From: Semisulcospira habei
Taxonomy: Eukaryota > Mollusca > Gastropoda > Semisulcospiridae
Reading direction: 5' to 3'
NCBI GenBank assembly: GCA_036245525.1
Contig: BTPG01000003.1
Coordinates: 160,379,532-160,443,531, forward strand
Length of the DNA stretch: 64,000 nt
In this document: positions 12,701-25,800 of the stretch, piece by piece
Position numbering within the stretch: position 1 is the first letter of the stretch
Layout of the letters: each line of letters begins with the position of its first letter
Position numbers and translations under genes: made by a program
Notes under the pieces: generated by a model
The model's database searches: none
The model's input: only the letters and a program-made list of their open reading frames with translations
Told to the model about the DNA's origin: nothing

Positions 12701-15700
12701 AGACGTCTGGATGCAGGGGGCGCCGGGGAGAGTCCAATCGTGACTATGGAGGCGCACAAGGTGCGGACGGAAGACACTTGAAGAATCAAGCCCAAGCTGA
12801 TCCCAGGACACTGACCTGACGAAGATGGTCTAGGTCCCGCTGAAGCGCCGACCGCCGCACGCTCTGTAGCGCGGCAGGGTGTTGCTGGTCTCGGGAAGTA
12901 AACCTGCGGTGTAGCCAGGCAGGGTCTCCGCCACTCGCTGGTATCTGCCTTATGCGCTGTAGCGCGGCGGGGTGCCAAAGCCTCGAGAAGTTAACCTGTG
13001 CTGTAGCCAAGCAGGGTCCCGCTGCTTGCTGGCACCGCACGCACGCTGGAGCGCTGCGGGGTGCCGTAACTCAGGAAGTTAACCTGTGCTGTAGCCAGGC
13101 AGGATCCCGCTGCGTGCTGGCATCTGTCGCACAGTGCTGTAGCGCGGCGGGGTGCCGTTGGTCTCAGGAAATTAACCTGCGCTGTAGCCAGGCAGGGCCC
13201 CGTCGCTTGCTGGCATCCGCTCAGTGCAGTAGGCGGGCCGGGGGGCCGTCAGTATCGGGAAGGCGCCCTGTACTGTAGACAGTTGGGGTCCCGTCACTTG
13301 TGGACATCTGCACCGCGCTGAAGTGCGGTGGGGTGCCGTTAGTAAGGGGAAGCTGACCTGTGCTGTAGCCAGGCTGGGTCCCATCGCTCGCTTGCATCTG
13401 CCCTGTGCAGTACACAGGCAGGGAAACCGTCGGTCTCGAGCAGCCGACCTGTACTGTAGTCAGTCGGGAGTCCCCAACGCTCGGGGACGTTGGCACTGTG
13501 CTGAACTGTTGCCGTAGACAGGCCGGGAGCCACGCGGTGCCGACAGCAGGGCGGCCTGTGAACGAGCACAGAGACCGACGGGGAGCGAAGGCATCAAGGC
13601 GAGCATACCTGCGATCGAACCGACGGCCGGCCTTATATTTATGCTTTCTTGCTCTCTTTTCTTCTTCTCTCATCTCTTTATCTTATCTTGAACCGGACGA
13701 CCTGAGCGCCAAGTGCTGGGCGAGGCCTCTACAGTCCAGGGGGGGGGGGCAAGGCAGAGGGGGCCAAGACAGGCGCGGCGAGCAGCGTGCGGCAGGAGGA
13801 GAGCCCCATGAAAACCAAGGTCGCCCACCAAGAGGCGGGGAGGCCGCCGTCTGAATAAGCTAACGGGAGGCCTTTGCATAAATTGTAAAAAATGAATTTT
13901 TTTTCTAAAATGTATCTTTTTGAAAAATACTTACCGATGGCATTACTATCTGGGGAATACACTCTATTGCCTATAGATTTCAGCAAAAATTGTGTGTAGC
14001 ACACAACTGGGGAGGAGACACCGGGGATCCAAGCACTATGACCCCGGGTGGCCTCCCCTTACTACCCTATCCCGGCGAGCACAGGGCGACCTCGTCAGTT
14101 TCACACATAGCCACAAGAGGCAAGCGGGGCAGGCGGGAGGGCCATCCGAGTAATGCCATCGGTAAGTATTTTTCAAAAAAATACATTTTAGAAAAAAAAT
14201 TCATTTGTTTTTTCAAAATACATTACCGATGGCATTACTATCTGGGAGAATGGCGAACAGGCGGAGGGTGCCGTATCTAACCATAACCCAACCACTCCGC
14301 CGGCCCCATCAAGAGAGAACTCCCGACGATTTCAGCTATGATGTGCCTAAGACGCCAGCAGCGCTCGGAGGGAGTGCTGGGCCGCGGAGATGTCGCCCAC
14401 CCGTGCCAGGGAGGCACGTTGGCCGGATAGGTCTCTTAAGGTAGAAGCGTGCGAAAGTGGAGTCTGAGCGCCAGCCACCCGCTGCCACAATATCTTTGAC
14501 CGAGCAGTTGCGGTCCAGGGCTAGACTGGCGGCTACTGCTCTCACTTCATGCGCCCGGATTTGTAAAGGCTCAGCGCCGCGTGGGGAGAGGTCTAGGTAG
14601 TCTGACCTAATCACCCACCGCAGCCAGGATGACATGATCTGGGCCGAGATGTGGCGTCTGCCCGCGGACAAGGTAAGAAGAGGCGCGAGCGCCCCCGGCG
14701 CTGCGGCTGAGAGCGGCGCAGGTAAATCATTAGCGCCCGCACTGGGTCCTGTTGCCGCGATCCAGGGGAGAAGTCCGCTCCACGGAGGGGCCGTATCGTT
14801 AGCACCTGAGGAGCCGCCGCGGGCGGCGGTTCTTGGCCAGGAAGGATGGATCGGAGAGCCTCTGCGCAGAGCCGTCGGAACGAAACTGCAAACAGGCTGG
14901 GAGCATCGAGAGCGCGTGAAGCTCGCTGACTCGGGACGCTGTAACGAGAGCCAGAAGGAAACAGGTTTTCCCAGTCAAGTCTGAGAAGCGAGCCAAGGGG
15001 AGGGGCTCAAACCGGTCCGTATTCAACCACGTCAGTACCCAGGCAAGATCCCACCGGGGTACTAGGGAACGTGAAACCGGACGTCGGAGTTCAAAGTGAG
15101 CCAGAAATTTGACAGATCCTTGCAGGCGCCTGGGTCCGGAAGACACAGGTGACGGTAGATGTCCGCGATCATAGCGCGGTAGCCCTTGATGGCGACCGGG
15201 GCTAAGCCCCGGTCGTCGAAGAGCCACAGGAAGAACTCCGCCAGTTGGTGGGAGGCTAGGTTAGTGGGAGGGAGCCCAAGGGAGGTGCACCAGGTCTGAA
15301 AGACCCTCCACTTGCCTTCGTACACCTTCCTTGTAGAGAGTCTGCGGGCTGCTGCAATTGCCGCCACTGCAGCATCCGAGAACCTCTAGCGGCGCGGGCG
15401 TGCCGGACAACCTCCAAGCGTGTAGGCGGAGGCGTTCGGGGCACGGATGGAAAAGCCGCTGACGGGGCTGCTTGAGCATCGTGGGAGGGGTAGGAAGCTC
15501 CAGAGGAGGGTCCGTCGCAAGCGCGAGGAGGTCCGTGGTCCAGCTCTTGGTCCAGTTGAAGGGGGCCACCAGCAGGAGGACCGCCGAGCATCCCAGAAGC
15601 TTCCGCAGTACCTTCGGAACGAGGACTGACGGGGGGTAGACGTAAGCAATCAGGCCGACCCAAGGAATGGGGAGCGCGTCCACTGCCCAAGCGAGTGGAT

Positions 15701-18700
15701 CCGGGACTGGCGAGACGTAGACCAGGAGCTGGCTGTTTCATCTGGTGGCAAACAGATCCACTAGCGGCGTTTCCCAGTGAGAGCAGAGCAGGCGAAAAAT
15801 ATCCGGGCGTAGGGACCGCTCCGTGTGGAGCAACTGTCCGCGACGAGACAGGGCGTCCGCCATCACGTTGAGGTGGCCAGGGATGTGGCGGGCTCGTAGG
15901 GCAATGCCTCGATCCCTGCACCAGAGGAGAAGGTGGTACCGAAGAATGCAAAGGGAGGGCGAGTGAGTGCCCCCCTGATTCTGTATGTAAGCCACCACCG
16001 TCGAGTTGTCGGAGAGCACGAGGACTTCCTGATTGGCCAAGGTCTCCTGCCAAACGTCGAATGCCAACCCAACTGCCTTCAGCTCCAGCCAGTTGACGTG
16101 ATTCCCTAACAGCTCCCGAAGCCAACGCCCGAGGCCGAGAGAAATCCGGTAACAGGTGCGCGCCCCAGCCGGCCTGGCTCGCCTCTGTACAGAGAGACCA
16201 CCGAGGCGGCGGGGAGTGTAGGGCACCCCCGAAGCCAGCCAAGCGAGGTCCGCCCACCTCTCGAGGTAAGGACGAGCCAGAGGCGTGACAGGTACTAGAT
16301 CCAACAGAGCGCCCGAGGGTCGCCAGTGAAGAAGGAGACGTAGCTGGAGAGGCCGAGCATAAAGTCTGCCCCAAGGGAAGCAGGTCCGCAGCCGCACTGA
16401 GGAGGCCCAGGAGTTGAAGCCAGACCCTGGCGGTGAAGGAGGATCCCATCCCCATCGAAGTCGCTAAGTCGACGATCTTCTGTCGCCTGGCCAGAGGCAG
16501 GCGGACAAGGTTGAGGTCGGTCAGGAATTCCATCCCCCGATGTAGAAACCGTCGAGAGGGAGAAGATCGGATTTCCCCAAATTGAGTAGGAAACCTAGAC
16601 GACGTAGAAGGGAAAGCAGGGCATCCCTGTCCGTCTGGAGGGCTGCGGAAACCAAGTTGCGCAGGAGAAGGTCGTCCAAGTAATTGGAGGCCGGGCTCAA
16701 GGAGCGCTGACGGAAGTAGGCTATCACGGCGTCGAGCAGTCTTGTAAACACCCACGGACTGATGTTGAGGCCGAAAGGAAGGGCGCAGAACTGGTAGACG
16801 ATCCCCCCAAGTCAAACCGAAGGTACCGGCGAAACGACGGATGAATCGGGACGTGCAGATAGGCGTCTGACAGATCGAGGCTGATCGCAAAGACCATCGG
16901 CCGGAGGGCCGCACGGAGTGTCCTGGCCGTCTCCATCCTGAAGCGAGAGGGGCTGATAAGTCGATAACTGGACGCCACTTGCCGCCTGGTTTGGGAACTA
17001 GAAGAGTCGGCTGTAGAACGCCGGAGAGTCCTGCCGCGAAACCACCTCTGTTGCCGCTTTGGTGAGGAGGGTCGCCACTTCCCCGCGCAGAGCGTCCGCC
17101 TGTGTGCCGTCGAGCGGTTCCTGGGTCCACATGGGTGATCTGCGAAGAGGCGGAGGCAACAGGAACGAAAGTTGCAGGCCTGCGGTAACGGTGGAAAGAA
17201 TCCAGGGGTCGTCCGGGAACAGCGATCTCCAAGATCGCTGAAGAGCGACAGCCGCCCGCCGACGGGAGGCCCGATTACTGAGGGCGGGGGCGGAGGCGGG
17301 GGCGAGTCAATGAGCCCGACCGCGGCCCGATCTACGGGCACCGCGGGGCCAAGCAGGGCGAGGGGCGGGGCCAGCCTGAGTAGCCTGGAATGGACGGGCC
17401 CGACCTCGTGAAAATCCGACTGTAGGAAACGGGGGATGGAATTCCTGACCGACCTCAACCTTGTCCGCCTGCCTCTGGCCAGGCGACAGAAGATCGTTGA
17501 CTTAGCGACTTCGATTCGGACCGTGGAGGACGCGCGATGTCACACCGGGCCCGCCTGGTCGATACGAGGTGGTGGGGGGACAGTCTAGGGTCGCGCCAAG
17601 CCCGCTCAGGAAAGGCGGAGCGGGGAGGGGACGATTTATGAGCCCGCTGCCCCAGCTCTGAAGCCTCGGAGCGAGGGGGGGGGGGGGGGGGGGGGGCGAG
17701 GGTCTAAGTCACACCGGGCCTGTCCGGTCGATACGAGACGGGGGGGGGGGGGGGGGGGGGGGGACAGTCTACGGTCACGCCAAGCCCGCTCAGGCGAAGC
17801 GAAGCGGGGAGGGGACAATTATGTGCACGCGACCCCCGCTCCGACTCCTCGGAGCGTGGGGGGACGAGAGTCAACCACACCCCGGGCCCGCCCAGGCGAG
17901 ACGGGGCGGGCGGGGGGGGGGAAGAAAGCGAAGCATGCCGTGCCCGTTCGGAAAATACAGAGCGGGGAGGCAGCATTACTAACGGTCTCTAGTCACGTTC
18001 CGAAGCCTCGGTGCGTGAGCGAGAGCATTTCTTATCACGTTTACTCTCTTTCTTATGCTTGCGTTCCGTCACCCGTCCCCGCTCCGGAGACCTAGAGCCG
18101 GGGGTGGCCGACGAACGCTCATCTCTCCCAGACCGCTCGCCCGAAGCAGAGCAGGGGGTGGGAACCAAAATGGGCTCAAGCCACGCGCTAACGAAGCCGA
18201 GCGTGGGGAGCGTGACTCCGAAACTCGCCTACCCTGCTCCGAAGACTCGGAGAGGGGAGGGAGAACCTGCGAGGTAACGGTACAAGAAGGGGACTTACCT
18301 GTGGGCCGGAAAGCCCGATGCGCCGAGGGAAGTACGTCCACCCGTGGAGGATCCCGGGGAGACAGAAGCGGGCGAGGGGACCGCTCACGCCTGTAGAAGT
18401 CCCACCTGCGCGAACACCGGTCTTCCGTCCAAGCGGCGCCACCGTCACACGGTCCGTCCGAAGCACAGCCCGAACACGGCAAGCAAGAGTCGTGTGCATC
18501 ATCCGGCCACTGGAAGTCCCCGCACGGCGGCAAGTCTTCGACACAGAAGAAGCCAAAAGGCCCTAAACCAACTACGCCGGCGAAGAAAGTCAACCGTGCA
18601 CAAAACAGCAGGGCACAAGTCACGTGCGTCGTCGAACCCCAAGGCCAAGCCAAGGGTGAACTCACAAAGTCAGAGCCGGTAAAACCGGTCGGCGCACAGG

Positions 18701-19785
18701 TCACAATGAGTCCAATTGTCAAAGGAAAAACCACGAATGTAGTGAGTCCAGGGCTGAATCGAAGACTCCAATTCAAGCCCACAGTCAAAAACCACTGAAA
18801 CCCGTAGAACGGAGAAAGGCAAAAACTCGACCGTCCCCGGTCGAGCTATGAGTGAAACTGACGAGGTCGCCCTGTGCTCGCCGGGATAGGGTAGTAAGGG
18901 GAGGCCACCCGGGGTCATAGTGCTTGGATCCCCGGTGTCTCCTCCCCAGTTGTGTGCTACACACAATTTTTGCTGAAATCTATAGGCAATAGAGTGTATT
19001 CCCCAGATAGTAATGCCATCGGTAATGTATTTTGAAAAAACAATTTACGTTTATAAAGTCTCAAAGCAAAAACCAACTTTACTGTCTGCATCATCAACAC
19101 TCCTGCTAACACCAAAAGGATAGGAACCTGGGACCAACGATTCACCGTTAATGGTATGCGTTAACCATCGCCCCAAAGAGACCCCAGACGTGATACGAAA
19201 GGAATCTCTAACGGCGCGATCGCCTTACCCACTGCGCTAATGTGGCACTGCCACTAAACCCCATACACCAAGACAAGCACGGGCCACATGAGCAAAAACT
19301 CCCAACCAGTGCTGCAGTCGAGCAGCTGTGAAAGAACCAGCCGCTATCCGAGGCGTACGACAATGAACAATGAACAATGAACCTTTATTTTCCAACGGTA
19401 GAAGTTATTGGTAACAGGACCAGTTTTCAAACTTGCCGTTGCTACATCTACTACATAAATGACATAGACATGTAAACATACACATACCACACACTGACGC
19501 ATGTATGCACTCGCTCACGCACGCACGCCCGCACATACACACGCACACACACACACAAACACAAACTTGCACACGCACGCACTTAGACACACACGCACAC
19601 ATATACACACACGCTCTCGGACACGCACCCCAGACATACGTACGCGCATAACGCGTACGCACAAAAATATAAAATGAGTAAAAATGCAAAGTAAAGCAAT
19701 ACACAGAAAATCATTAAGTACATTAGAATTCATACAGCAAAGGCAAATATGTATATGTGTGCTCTCTCTCTCTCTGTCTCACACA

Positions 19786-19817
<32 letters not shown>

Positions 19818-22800
19818 GCATGCACACACACACACACACACACACACAGCATGCACGCACGCACACACACACACGTGAGCGCGCGCCCAAAAATATCGCG
19901 TACACACATATGAAGGCAAAAACATTATACATAGTACATGCAGTATTCAATGTACTCTTGACACTCAGATATTATGGTCCACTGTATATTATATAAAAAA
20001 ACAAACAAACAAAAACAGACGCTCTCTTTCTCTCTCTGTGTCTCTCTCACTCTCACGCGCGCGCACACACACACACACACACATTCTCACACACACAAAC
20101 ATTCACACACCTGAACACACGCGCAAGTTATCCCTGTACTGTAATGATTAGATTACGTCAGAGATTCTAGGTGTTTGAAGAGGCTGACCCTAAATGAGGT
20201 GAGCGTCTTTGCGTTTCTGATTTCTGCAGGAATAGAATTCCAGAATGAACTTCCCGAAAATGACAAACTGGTTTTGAATAAATCAATACGCGGCAGGGGT
20301 ACTTTGAAATGGTGTCCCATGTCTAGATGCTACAGATATCCGTTCTGAGAAAAAAGAACTCAAGTACAGTGGACATGACTGCTTGTACAGCTTGTACATC
20401 AATACACCTTTATTGAACTGAAAGTGATGGGATAGAGGGAGCATTTTTAAAGTTTTAAGCTTTTCGTCAGTTGAGAGTTCGGGATTGGGAAATATAAGCT
20501 TAGCAGCTCTCCTATGTAGGGAGTTCAGCCTCTTCAAATGTACATCACTAGAACCATCCCACACTGTTGATGCATAGTCTATGTGCGATTTGACATGAGC
20601 ATTGTAGAAAAGAAGACGCGCATCTGTGTCAGTAATTGTTTTCAATTTTGACAACATAGGCCGCTGGAAACCCTTTTGCACACATTATTAATATGCAGTT
20701 GCCATTTAAGCTGATCATCTATAGTGACCCCTAAGAGGTGGTGGTGTGATACTTGCTCAATTGGGCCGTCGTTTATACACAGACTTAAGAGAGAGCGGGC
20801 ATAGCTGGTGCTTTTGACGACGGCCGGGCAAGGCACCTGGCCAGCCGAGGCACACCCCGAGACCTTACCTGGGTATATCCAAAGCAATGGAGGGCAAGGG
20901 CAGCCGCACGGAACGGCGAACCACGCAGGCCTTCTCTCTTTTCTTCTTCTTCTTAGAACACCCAGGCCCCCAAGTAGTCTGTACATCACCACAGGAAGGC
21001 ACAACACGACGTAACCCAAGCAAGCACAACAAAGGCAAAAGGGCACAAGTATCCAAGGGAGCCCAAGGGTATCCAAAGTTATCCAAGGCTTAGCACGAGT
21101 AGGAAAACACTCTACCACTACGAAGCTAAGCGTTCGACTGGCATGGCACCACTGCACTCGTACCCGGATGGGGAGGGAAGAGAGGCTACTCAGGGTGTCT
21201 TGGTAACGGTGCCCTAGAGTCGCCTCCCTGGTTGTGCATATACACAACAGATTCTTAGGCTGAATTGTTAAGCTAAGTGTATCTTCCACATAGTAATGCC
21301 ATTGATAATGTATTTTGAGGAAACAAATAAATAAATAAAAGGGAAAAAACTCTAAAAAGTTACGTATAGATCTGACCGTCGCTTGTGTGCTGGAATGTGA
21401 AATGCTAATTTCCATTAGTTGAGACTTGAGCATCTGTCATATTGGTCTTTAATTTTACAGCCATGAGCCATAGAGTATCAAATGAACAGCAAGCAAACAT
21501 ACAGAACAGCTGTGAATTACTAACCTCCTGGGTTGTCCACATGCATGAAGATCAGGTGTTCTGACATGTCCATGACAGAAAAAAACTGCACAAACAAAAC
21601 CAGAAAATGTTGACCAGTATTGTGCTATTTAACCCATTTAGCCCCAACGCTACAACCAACGACTGACAGTTCACGGGAGGTGCCAGAATAGCTTGGCGCC
21701 TCAGGCGCCAAGCTATTCTGGCACCACCCTTGAACTGTCATGGCCGACCTGCCTCCTGAACTGTTAACGAGAGGGAAATTCTACATGGGTATCAATGTGT
21801 CAACACTTTGTAAATGTATGCACCAGTCAGGTCCCATAATGGCAGCAGCTTTATTTAAGAATGAAATGCTACATACAGCAACGTCACATTACAGCAATGT
21901 TCATGGTTTCTGTAGCAGTACACATACCCCCCCCCCCCACCCCCTTCCCTCCCCCCCCCCTCCCCCAAACAAAACCAGAAAGTACTTTTTTGAAAAAGAT
22001 CCTCACCCTGTCACTAGTGATTGTGGGCAGCTGTGCCTCATTCCATGTGTCCCCGCCATCATTAGAAACCTTCATCAGTCGTTCTGTCTTCTGTTCAAAC
22101 AATGGGGGAAAAAAGGTTTACTGATAAGATCAAATTATTACAGAAAATAAAACACAAGATAGACTTGACTATGGTAAGCTTAAAACTTTTAGCCCCATGG
22201 TCCCATTTCTCAAATTTTGGAGGTGTCTAATGACTATGTACCAGATGCAGGAGATGGCTTGACCATGATAATTCAAGGGTAGTGCCAGATTAGCTTGGCG
22301 CCTGCAGGTGCCAAGCTAATCTGGCACTACCCTTTAATTATCATGGTCAAGCCACCTCTGCTGTAGGGATCCGGGGCTAAAAGGGATAAAATGTAGTTAG
22401 TAAAACTGTACAGAAAACCTGTTTTGAGTGACCACCAGTATGACACATCACCCATCATTAACGCATTACATCCTGAGGCTGGTTTTGTAAAGGTAAGGTC
22501 TCAGTGGCCGATGGACACAAAACGTATGCAAAAAGGACACAGCGGACGAGCAAAATTTCGGGGGTAGCTCCATCCGGTTTCATCCGCTCCAAAAATGGAC
22601 AAAATTGGCGAACATTTGTGAAAACAGAACGGAAAATAACGGAAGTGGGTAGTATGTGGCAGGGATGCTAAACGGATGTTCATAGGATGCCTAGAGGATG
22701 AAAGTGGATGACAGCTCCGAAGGGGTAACCGAGGATAATGGCGAAGCAGACGCATAGCGGAAAGAGCGGATGCATAGCGGATGAAGCGGATGCATCACAT

Positions 22801-25800
22801 ACGCCAAACGGAAACAAAGGGGATGCCGCGCTGATGAATATCAGATACAAACCGTTCACTGCGCATGCGGGGGGTATGAATTGCGTCAGCTCCGTGGTTA
22901 TAAAAGAATGCAACGCGCACGCAGTCAGCATACAGTGGAAAGACGTGCTGGCGGCTACATCGATATATTTTATCAAAACCATGGTGCGTCAGTCAGGCAA
23001 GAAACAGAAGTCCCTGCCTACTCGTTCAAGCCCTGGCAAGGTGAAAAAGGCCAGAACCAGAACCCCACCCCCTGACACTGACTCTGATGGTGAAGCTGCT
23101 GCAATATACATCTAATAAAAATAAACAGCTAAAAGTATACAACAACATAGTAATGCAGTGTTCTTTAATGGCACAATCTCTATCTCATCAGTCTTATGCA
23201 ACAGTCTCAAGGCAGTATCCATTCTAATCATCTATCATCCTCTCTTGCCACTCCACTGATCCAGCTGGGGAGTTGCACCAGTGCCTCAGGAGGTTGCGCT
23301 GCTTCTTCCTTTCACGTGAAGCTCTGTTGGGGCCTTGTACATCCACAGTGTCCATCAGGTTACGTCCTTGCCTCCATTCACCAGGCTCGATGTCCCCGTT
23401 CCCTTGTTGACGGTCGACAAGTCTGTTCTGCAACACTGGGTATCGGGTGCGCATGAGATTGTGCAGGATGCAGCAAGCTTCCACGATTCTCCTCACAGTC
23501 TCTGGGTCATGCTGCATGGTGGTGAGAAGTATCTGGCCAGGATGCCGAAGGCGTTCTCCACCACCCGTCTTGCCCTGGACAGCCTGTAGTTGAAGATCCT
23601 CTCTTCACGGGTGAGGTGTCTTGAACTGTACGGCTTCATGAGGTAGGTTCTGAGGGCGAACGCGTCATCACTAACTATGAAGTAGGGCACATCTTGTGTG
23701 TCATTGGGAAGGGGGTCTGGGCCTGGAAACCCCATGATGAGGTTGCGTTCCAGCCCATCCTTGAAGTCACTTGCGTTGTATAGCTGGGCATCTGAAGCTG
23801 ACCCGTTGCCTGAAGCATCGATGTAGATGAACTTGTAGTCAGCATCAACCATGGCAAAGAGGATGATGCTAAAGAAGCCCTTATAGTTGTAATAGGTGGA
23901 CCCTGAGTTGGCTGGTGCTTTGCAGGCCACGTGCTTCCCATCTATGGCTCCAACGGTGTGGGGAAAATTCCACCTCAGATACCAATCTTCTGCAAGTTGT
24001 CTCCAGCCTTGTTCAGTGGTGAGGCACCCGAGGAGCTCGTCCGCGTATTCTTCAATGATGGCCTGTACAACTTCTCTGACAACATTGCTGATGCTGTTGT
24101 GTGGCACCCTCCATGCATACTGCATGTTTCTGTATGTGGTTCCAGAGGCTAAGTGCCGCAGAGTCAGTGCCACCTTCAGTCCAGGGTCCAGGTTGGGACG
24201 GAAGTTGATGCTTGGCTTGGTCAACCTGGGTCTAGATGCTCTACAAGTTCATCAAACATGGCTGGTGGCATCCTCATGAAGTGATGGAATGCACGAGGGT
24301 CTTCATTCCTCAACTCCACCATCAACTGGTGATACAGTCCAAACTCCATTCTTCTCTCGATCCATCCTCGGACCCACACAGCTTTTTGACGTCTTCTTCT
24401 CCTTCTCCTTCTGTCTAAAACTTGATACAGTCTGAACAGGTTGTGGTTCTGCTGTTGAATGAGCGCAGCTATCAGATGGACTCTTTGATCATCCATGGTG
24501 GAGAACAATTGATGATGCTGAAGACCAAGACCGAGGGTGATGAGGTCTGTACACCACAGCTGCTCGACCCATACTGAGATCCAGATGATTTTCTCCTCCA
24601 TTTTACACAAAATATCGGGAGTCCGCAAATTGTCCTTCTACATACTCTGGACATCCTAAATATACGAGATACATCCCAGATACAAACGTTGTGTCTGTTT
24701 AGAATACTTTATATATGAGATGCATACGCTTACATCCTTTCTATTTCCGTGCTACTAACAATGTATAGACGTTCCATGTACCTTATCTTTCCTTTCTCTT
24801 TCCGTTTTCACCTGCAGCGGATGCGAGTCACGAGGATCCCCAGAGGATGCAGAGAGGATACAGCGGACGTTTAACGGATGTTTACGAACATAGTATGTTT
24901 GCTGCTCGTATGTGTCGCGGATTTACATCGTACGTTCATCCGTTTTAAAAGTTTTGTGCAGCTCAAAACATTTTGCGCGGATGAAATCACAGTGGACGGA
25001 TGCTCAATGGATAGAGCGTATGAAACACGAATGCAATGAGTACACAACGGATGCATAGCGGTTTCCAACGGACGGCAAGATTATTTTTACGTTTTACATC
25101 CTCTTTGCATCCGCAAGTGCACTGTGACCGGGGCTTAACATTTGCTTAACGTTATTGTCCTGCGAAGGCTACATTACAGATTAGGAGATAGAACAACTGT
25201 TTTAGTTCAAGGGCGGTGCCAGAATCGCTTGGCGCCTCAGGGGCCAAGCAATTCTGGCAGCACCCTTGAACTTTCAGTCAAATTTATTTCAAGCAATGGG
25301 TGTATCAGAACGATAAGGGTTAAAGATGATCATTCAGGTGTGACACTGTTTTGCCCTTCAAGACTTCTCTCGAAAGGGCACCTTTTTGACCCATTTAGTC
25401 CCAAGGTTACATTTGTGAAATTTCCGGGTGCCACTTTATGACTATGTATCAGCTGCAGGAGATGGATCAACCATGATAATTCATGGGGAGTGCCAGATTA
25501 GCTTGGCGCCTGACGGCGCCAAGCTAATCTGGCACTCCCCTTAAATCATCATGGTCAAGCCAACTCCTGCAACTGGTACATAGTCGTTAGGCAACACCTC
25601 CAAAATCTGAGAAATGGAGCCTTGCTGCTAAAAGGGTTAAGCATACCATAGTGAAGTCCAAGCTGACAGCGCAAGCTAATCAGGCACTACCCTTGAATGA
25701 TCATGGTCGATCCACCTCCTGCTGTTGGGCTTTGGGGTTAAATGGGTTAAGACCACTTTTTCTTCTCCCCCAAAAAAGATGGTTGCCCAAAAGAAGCTCG

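Larger units (their letters stand above)
13890..19043 (-). mobile_element. DIRS-type retrotransposon, copy C, nested in copy B
   Basis: ITRs at 13931-14110 and 18846-19025 are nearly identical inverted repeats of 180 bp, extending outward to about 13890 and 19043. The internal complementary region is at 14150-14246. Minus-strand order: gag-like (about 18790-18070), RT (17232-16500), RNase H (16397-15738), recombinase (15367-14336). All four domains are recognisable but separated by one-base frameshifts, and the gag-like part is shorter than in copy A. Confidence 0.92.
9228..21328 (-). mobile_element. DIRS-type retrotransposon, copy B (12 kb with nested inserts)
   Basis: ITRs at 9252-9432 and 21130-21312 are reverse complements over about 180 bp. 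The internal complementary region is at 9478-9565. Outer ends are estimated at about 9228 and 21328 from that region. The copy sits in one sortilin intron that would be about 0.4 kb without it. Inside are recombinase remnants, two minisatellite arrays, a decayed RT/RNase H zone, a complete nested DIRS copy C, a tRNA-like SINE and a LINE fragment. Confidence 0.88.
22490..25135 (-). mobile_element. PIF/Harbinger DNA transposon (degenerate)
   Basis: It contains a HARBI1-like transposase on the minus strand. Ends are imperfect inverted repeats (ggtctcagtggcc at left; complement of ggtcacagtgc at right), each next to TAA, the usual 3-bp target duplication. The zones 22670-22800 and 24820-25100 are dense in ggatg/gcggatgcat repeats. 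It lies in the intron between exons G and H, in the same orientation as the host gene. Confidence 0.85.

Noticed and set aside
10680..13500. Possible CRISPR array
   Set aside because: Repeats are contiguous, of 50-150 bp, without unique spacers, derive from DIRS coding DNA and lie in an animal genome.
19515..19996. ORFs rich in Cys-Val or Thr-His over the AC microsatellites
   Set aside because: They are translations of dinucleotide repeats.
22981..24628. A host HARBI1 gene
   Set aside because: The ORF is frameshifted, lies inside inverted ends with TAA flanks and sits in another gene's intron, so it is a transposon copy.
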